44,532 nt of DNA, taken from assembly GCA_020832985.1 (NCBI GenBank), contig JAJHRE010000004.1, forward strand, positions 1 to 44,532, written 5' to 3'. The number at the start of each line of letters is the position of its first letter. Position 1 is the stretch's first letter. This DNA is from Desulfurococcaceae archaeon (GTDB lineage: Archaea; Thermoproteota; Thermoprotei_A; Sulfolobales; NBVN01). The position numbers and the translations under genes were made by a program. Positions 40,981 to 44,532 of this stretch are shown one piece after another. The notes beneath the pieces are model-generated. The model saw nothing but the letters and a program-made list of their open reading frames with translations. It was not told where the DNA came from and searched no databases.

Positions 40981-43222
40981 TGTTACTTAATGAATTCTCA
41001 TCAAGTTTGTAAAGTGTCGTTATTAAGTATATAGTTGACGTAATTCTTGAGATCGCTATATAGGATGGTTTGAAATACTTCATCTCAGTAGTGTAGATCT
41101 TCGTTGGTGTTCCGGACTGAGTGAAGAGGTCGTAGACTTCATAGCCTAGAGGACCCCACACACTCCGTGCTGTATCAACTAGTAATTTGTAGAGGAGTGC
41201 TTCAGAAACCTTACTAGAGTTCCAGTTAGGTAGTACGAATGAATATACAGTACCTTGTGAGGTGGTATACCTATAGATCTTAACGTGCTCACCACCACCT
41301 AAGGCTATCTCCTTATCTATATCGACACCAGCTATTCTGAACATTGCGGAGATAGCTTTAGCACCATCAGCTCCTAAGAAGATCGGTGTCCCATCAGGTC
41401 TTGAGAGGACTAGAGGTCCTGGATATACCCTCTTACTAGTATCATCAACTATGAAGAACTCGTAAGTAGCTACGTATAACTTATCAGGAGGTATCTTAAA
41501 ATATTTCAGCAAGGTATTTACGGCTGAATCCTCATCACTAGTTAACGCTTTTGCTAGTAGGTGTATTTGCGTGAAGTTTAATGTTGACCCATCAGCTAGT
41601 GAGGCTCTCTCACCAACCACTGAGATCCAGTAGCCGTAATCCCACCAAGCAACAATTACAGCATCTCTATCTGTGTTGTTCTTAATCCAGTTTAAAGTAT
41701 TTATCCATGATGGAATATTTAGATTTAAACCAACTCCAGACTCTATAATTGTCGGTACTACTGACCTATACGGAGGTACCCACACATACAGTCCTTGAAG
41801 TATGACGGAGATTACGTAGATGGTTAGTAAGGTTATGGCTAAGATCTTAGAGAACCACCCAGTCTTACTCTTAATGAATATCTTGGGTGTTAGTAGTTCT
41901 CCGAGAACACATCCTGAAACTAGAGCTACTACTAAGTTACTGTATGAGAAGAAGTAGGCTACGTTTGAAGTAGCTACTACAGAGATTATCAGTAAGAACA
42001 TCATGAAGAGTTGGTTAAGGTCTTTACGTACTAACACCTTATACATCATGTAGGGAATACATACTAAGGAGATTACCAATGGAGCACCACCTAAGTATAT
42101 GAACTCTGACGGTGTAGCACTTCTATATTGAGCTATAGTACCTGTTAATACTCCCGCTATACTTCCTAAACCCATAGCTGCTAACCCCTTACCACCTATC
42201 CCTACAAAACCTGTGGTTAACGCTACTATACCTAAAGACCCGAATAAAGCTAAGACTATGAAGTAGATAAGCCTCGGTCTATACAGCTTAGAATTCCTTC
42301 TAATAACCCCTAACTTAGGTAGGTAGAAGATGGTGAGAGCTATGACTAATACTATAGTACCTAGCGGGATCATTAAACCAGCATTCCTTATTAAGTATTC
42401 ATATCCGTTGTAATACGATGGTGTAAGTAGTATAAATAGTGTTAAAGGCAAGATCTCATAAATCCAGAGTTTAAAATACTTCATATCCATATTACCTACT
42501 ATTAACGGTGTTAACACATACTGTAGGAATATAGCTGCTAAGACTAAGTTAAATCCTGCCCAACTAATAGCTGAGACCCCTAATACCACACCACATAGTA
42601 GTGCAGAAATCGTAGAACCCCTTCTAAATGCCCTCACATGGAGATATATAGCCGGGAATATGAAGGCAAGACCTAGAACGTACTTAACCGTGAAACCAGC
42701 TACCTGCCTATCAATAAACATTAATGATGCTGTTAATGATGCTATAGTAGCTGGTAGTGGGCCGTAGAGTTCACGAACTGTTAAGTATATACCTACAACA
42801 CTAACTATGTATAGTAATATGGGTAGGTAGACAAGCCATTCGTAAATGGTTAGTGATGGATTTACAGCATGTGCTATGTAGTAGGTGAGTAATGAGATGT
42901 AAGGAAGTGCTGGTAGTTCAGTAGTGGGGATATCCCTACCGTAGGGGTACCAGAATATCTTAGTTACCGGGTTCTCACTAGTTAATGACATATAGTATGT
43001 AAGACCGTTCTCATATAACTTACTAACTATCCAATAGTTTAGGAACGGATCCATCTCATAAAGTGTAGGGCCGTAACCATATTTCAACGCGTTATAAACT
43101 GGTTGTAGTCTAAGGTAGGATCCAACAGCTAACGATAAGATAAGTATAAATATACATGCTACCTCTATTAGGAGTGTTTTATATTGCTTAACATCCCTAG
43201 ACATATCACCAACCATCAACAA
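40967..43222 (-). CDS. aglB: Oligosaccharyltransferase, AglB/STT3 type
   Basis: AglB transfers lipid-linked glycans to Asn of N-x-S/T sequons on the outer face of the membrane. The 751-residue protein has about 13 transmembrane helices in the first 480 residues, with the catalytic-type acidic motif YEMDPF (D58) in the first external loop, and an external C-terminal domain starting with the WWDYG signature (526-530). A DK-like motif is not obvious to me. Length suits the crenarchaeal short AglB. The start may be TTG 43222, ATG 43216 or ATG 43204; GGTGAT lies directly before the last. The flippase at 5735 could supply its glycan donor. Confidence 0.95.
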   Translation of the reverse strand: MLMVGDMSRDVKQYKTLLIEVACIFILILSLAVGSYLRLQPVYNALKYGYGPTLYEMDPFLNYWIVSKLYENGLTYYMSLTSENPVTKIFWYPYGRDIPTTELPALPYISLLTYYIAHAVNPSLTIYEWLVYLPILLYIVSVVGIYLTVRELYGPLPATIASLTASLMFIDRQVAGFTVKYVLGLAFIFPAIYLHVRAFRRGSTISALLCGVVLGVSAISWAGFNLVLAAIFLQYVLTPLIVGNMDMKYFKLWIYEILPLTLFILLTPSYYNGYEYLIRNAGLMIPLGTIVLVIALTIFYLPKLGVIRRNSKLYRPRLIYFIVLALFGSLGIVALTTGFVGIGGKGLAAMGLGSIAGVLTGTIAQYRSATPSEFIYLGGAPLVISLVCIPYMMYKVLVRKDLNQLFMMFLLIISVVATSNVAYFFSYSNLVVALVSGCVLGELLTPKIFIKSKTGWFSKILAITLLTIYVISVILQGLYVWVPPYRSVVPTIIESGVGLNLNIPSWINTLNWIKNNTDRDAVIVAWWDYGYWISVVGERASLADGSTLNFTQIHLLAKALTSDEDSAVNTLLKYFKIPPDKLYVATYEFFIVDDTSKRVYPGPLVLSRPDGTPIFLGADGAKAISAMFRIAGVDIDKEIALGGGEHVKIYRYTTSQGTVYSFVLPNWNSSKVSEALLYKLLVDTARSVWGPLGYEVYDLFTQSGTPTKIYTTEMKYFKPSYIAISRITSTIYLITTLYKLDENSLSNIKLS

Positions 43223-43429
43223 CTATAGTTTTTAACGTTTTAAATCTTAGATTTAGTCCATTCTGTAATGTAGGAGATAGGTATATGGACTAACTACGTA
43301 TATGAGGACTTCATAAACATCACATTAACGTAATACCTAGGTAATACTTTTTTAAGTAGTGTTTTGGTGACTCATTATGAGTAGTACTTAAATTACGTAA
43401 CAGGGTTAATCATTTAGGAAGTAGTTCTT

Positions 43430-44125
43430 ATGGTCGGTATCAGCGAGTCTATAGTGCTTGACCTCCTCTACAAGTATGGGGAGAAAGCATATTTAGTGTT
43501 GAAGACAGCTTATGAGTTATATAAGGTGAATGTTATTGATGGTAGGAAAGTTCTTGGGGATTTCGACTTTAAATCATTAGTTAGTAAGTTACGTGAGAAA
43601 GGTTTTAACTATAACCCTAATCAATTACTTAGAATTATGGAGAGGGATTTCGGTGTTATAGAAACTACTTATAGGTCATCTAATCAGAGGTGGTGGAGGT
43701 TTACAGACCCTACAGCTATTTCTAAAGCTTTAGATATTTATGAGGGTAGGTATGAAGACTCTTTAGATAACGACCCTGAAGTAACTCTACTTAAACTTCA
43801 GGTGGAGGTTGTTGACATAGACGGCATATTAAACTTCATATCCGAACTCTCGGCTAAGAACTCATTAACAGTTAGTGATAAGAGTAAGTTGAAACAGATG
43901 TTATTTAACGATATACCTATAGTTGTGAAACTCTTCAAAGAGACTCAAAATTATGAGAATTACTTTAAAGATTTTAATAGTAAAGTTAGGTTAATGTTTA
44001 AGTACTTAAACATACTTATTAAGAAGTTTAAAGGTATAAATATCGATTTAGACGTTAATGAGAAGGAAGAACAGTATCGTAGGGATTCCCTAGCTAGATT
44101 AGATATGTTAAGTAGTAAGTCTTAA
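43430..44125 (+). CDS. Hypothetical protein with N-terminal winged-helix-like region
   Basis: The 231-residue protein is unknown to me. Residues 1-105 are helical with a short strand pair around RSSNQRWWRFTDP, compatible with a winged helix. Residues 110-210 are long charged helices likely to form a coiled coil. No enzyme motif is visible. A DNA-binding or structural role is only a guess. The start is ATG 43430; the 207 bases upstream are a divergent promoter region shared with aglB, in which I see no other gene. The 3' end overlaps the CoA-biosynthesis gene by 18 bases on the opposite strand. Confidence 0.7.
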   Translation: MVGISESIVLDLLYKYGEKAYLVLKTAYELYKVNVIDGRKVLGDFDFKSLVSKLREKGFNYNPNQLLRIMERDFGVIETTYRSSNQRWWRFTDPTAISKALDIYEGRYEDSLDNDPEVTLLKLQVEVVDIDGILNFISELSAKNSLTVSDKSKLKQMLFNDIPIVVKLFKETQNYENYFKDFNSKVRLMFKYLNILIKKFKGINIDLDVNEKEEQYRRDSLARLDMLSSKS

Positions 44126-44532
44126 CTCCCTAGATAGTGTGTGGAGTCTATTAAGCATATAGCTAATGACTTCCTTAAGAACCTCCTCATTATTATACCC
44201 AGCAACTATCTGTCTTAACTCATCAACTCTAAACCCTTTTAAACTCTCAACTTCCTCAATCAGCTTAGGTAAAGCCCTTACAATATTATCAACTATAGTT
44301 ATTGATGCAGCTCTCGAAGTTCTTGATAAGGGGTTTAGATCTATGGCTATGACGGTCTTACCTAACCTCCTAAGAGCTTCAGTCCTATCCCCATCCTCTA
44401 ACGGCACTAACACAGTATCGGCCTTATAGATACCTCTTAAACTAACTTTACGTCTCTCACTATGGATTTCAGGTATAGTGGTTAGGACGTCCCCCTCCAC
44501 ACCTAAAACTTCATCAGCTCCGTAAGATCTTA
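44108..44532 (-). CDS. 4-phosphopantoate--beta-alanine ligase, C-terminal part (cut by window edge)
   Basis: This is the C-terminal 141 residues of the archaeal phosphopantothenate synthetase (DUF137), which joins 4-phosphopantoate and beta-alanine in CoA synthesis, replacing the bacterial PanC route. Diagnostic stretches are VPLEDGDRTEALRRLGK, then AIDLNPLSRTSRAA and ITIVDNIVRALP. The frame is open through 44530 (the preceding residues read SYGADEVLGVEGDV), so the GTG near 44500 is internal and the gene continues past the right edge. The usual partner, pantoate kinase, may lie beyond. It is convergent with the winged-helix-like gene, with an 18-base overlap. Confidence 0.92.
   Translation of the reverse strand, partial: RSYGADEVLGVEGDVLTTIPEIHSERRKVSLRGIYKADTVLVPLEDGDRTEALRRLGKTVIAIDLNPLSRTSRAASITIVDNIVRALPKLIEEVESLKGFRVDELRQIVAGYNNEEVLKEVISYMLNRLHTLSRELRLTT

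Noticed and set aside
1-44532. CRISPR array, rRNA operon or complete insertion sequence
   Set aside because: No regularly spaced repeats, conserved rRNA sequence or transposase gene was seen on either strand.

Overview
The window is an AT-rich, gene-dense piece of chromosome from an archaeon, almost certainly a hyperthermophilic member of the Thermoproteota (Crenarchaeota). Signs of this are TATA-binding protein, Orc1/Cdc6, a GPN-loop GTPase, the archaeal 4-phosphopantoate--beta-alanine ligase of CoA synthesis, an AglB/STT3 oligosaccharyltransferase, the HMG-CoA synthase - thiolase - DUF35 trio of the archaeal mevalonate pathway, box C/D sRNA candidates, Shine-Dalgarno sites of the GGTG/GGAGG kind, many GTG and TTG starts, and an SSV-type integrase remnant on a tRNA gene. 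I cannot name genus or species.

Layout. 1-3.3 kb: a leftward pair (a Trm-G10-like methyltransferase cut by the window edge, and PRPP synthase) diverges from an AmmeMemoRadiSam radical SAM gene and a GPN GTPase. 3.3-3.75 kb: a non-coding stretch with a 29-bp palindrome, a tiny zinc-ribbon gene and a possible C/D sRNA. 3.75-7.4 kb: membrane proteins (half-size EamA, rhomboid protease, Wzx-like flippase). 7.4-13 kb: a rightward run with a second radical SAM enzyme, hypE, a DMT transporter, a B3/B4-domain protein, a fused MoaD-MoaE molybdopterin synthase and an OGG1-like DNA glycosylase. 13-16 kb: MgtE and a membrane-anchored metzincin-type protease. 15.9-18.1 kb: DUF99 and orc1/cdc6 run leftward, followed by tRNA-Leu(UAG) invaded by an integrase N-terminal fragment. 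18.2-21.4 kb: a SIS-domain protein, a frameshifted SDR oxidoreductase, a metallophosphoesterase and tbp, with two box C/D sRNA candidates on the minus strand.

21.4-28.7 kb is a complete peptide-type ABC importer: anchored binding protein, two permeases and two ATPases. 28.8-31.4 kb is the mevalonate-entry operon. 31.4-36.2 kb holds a VTT-type membrane protein, ZPR1, Hsp20 and a group of small, poorly known genes rich in zinc-finger or DNA-binding features. 36.2-36.9 kb is a 640-base gap with a probable structured RNA under its own TATA box. The right end carries a cobalamin-type radical SAM protein, an aminotransferase, a degenerate MDR protein, AglB/STT3, a possible winged-helix protein and the edge-cut CoA gene.

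The genes are mostly housekeeping. The wzx-like flippase and aglB could serve surface or N-glycosylation, and the MoaDE fusion and hypE point to molybdopterin enzymes and a [NiFe] hydrogenase encoded elsewhere. The most unusual items are the integrase relic in tRNA-Leu, the unclassified RNA near 36.6 kb, the fused MoaD-MoaE, the thiolase without its usual cysteine, the near-identical 3' ends of the two ABC ATPase genes, and two genes whose coding signal runs upstream of any canonical start. I found no CRISPR array, rRNA or intact mobile element.
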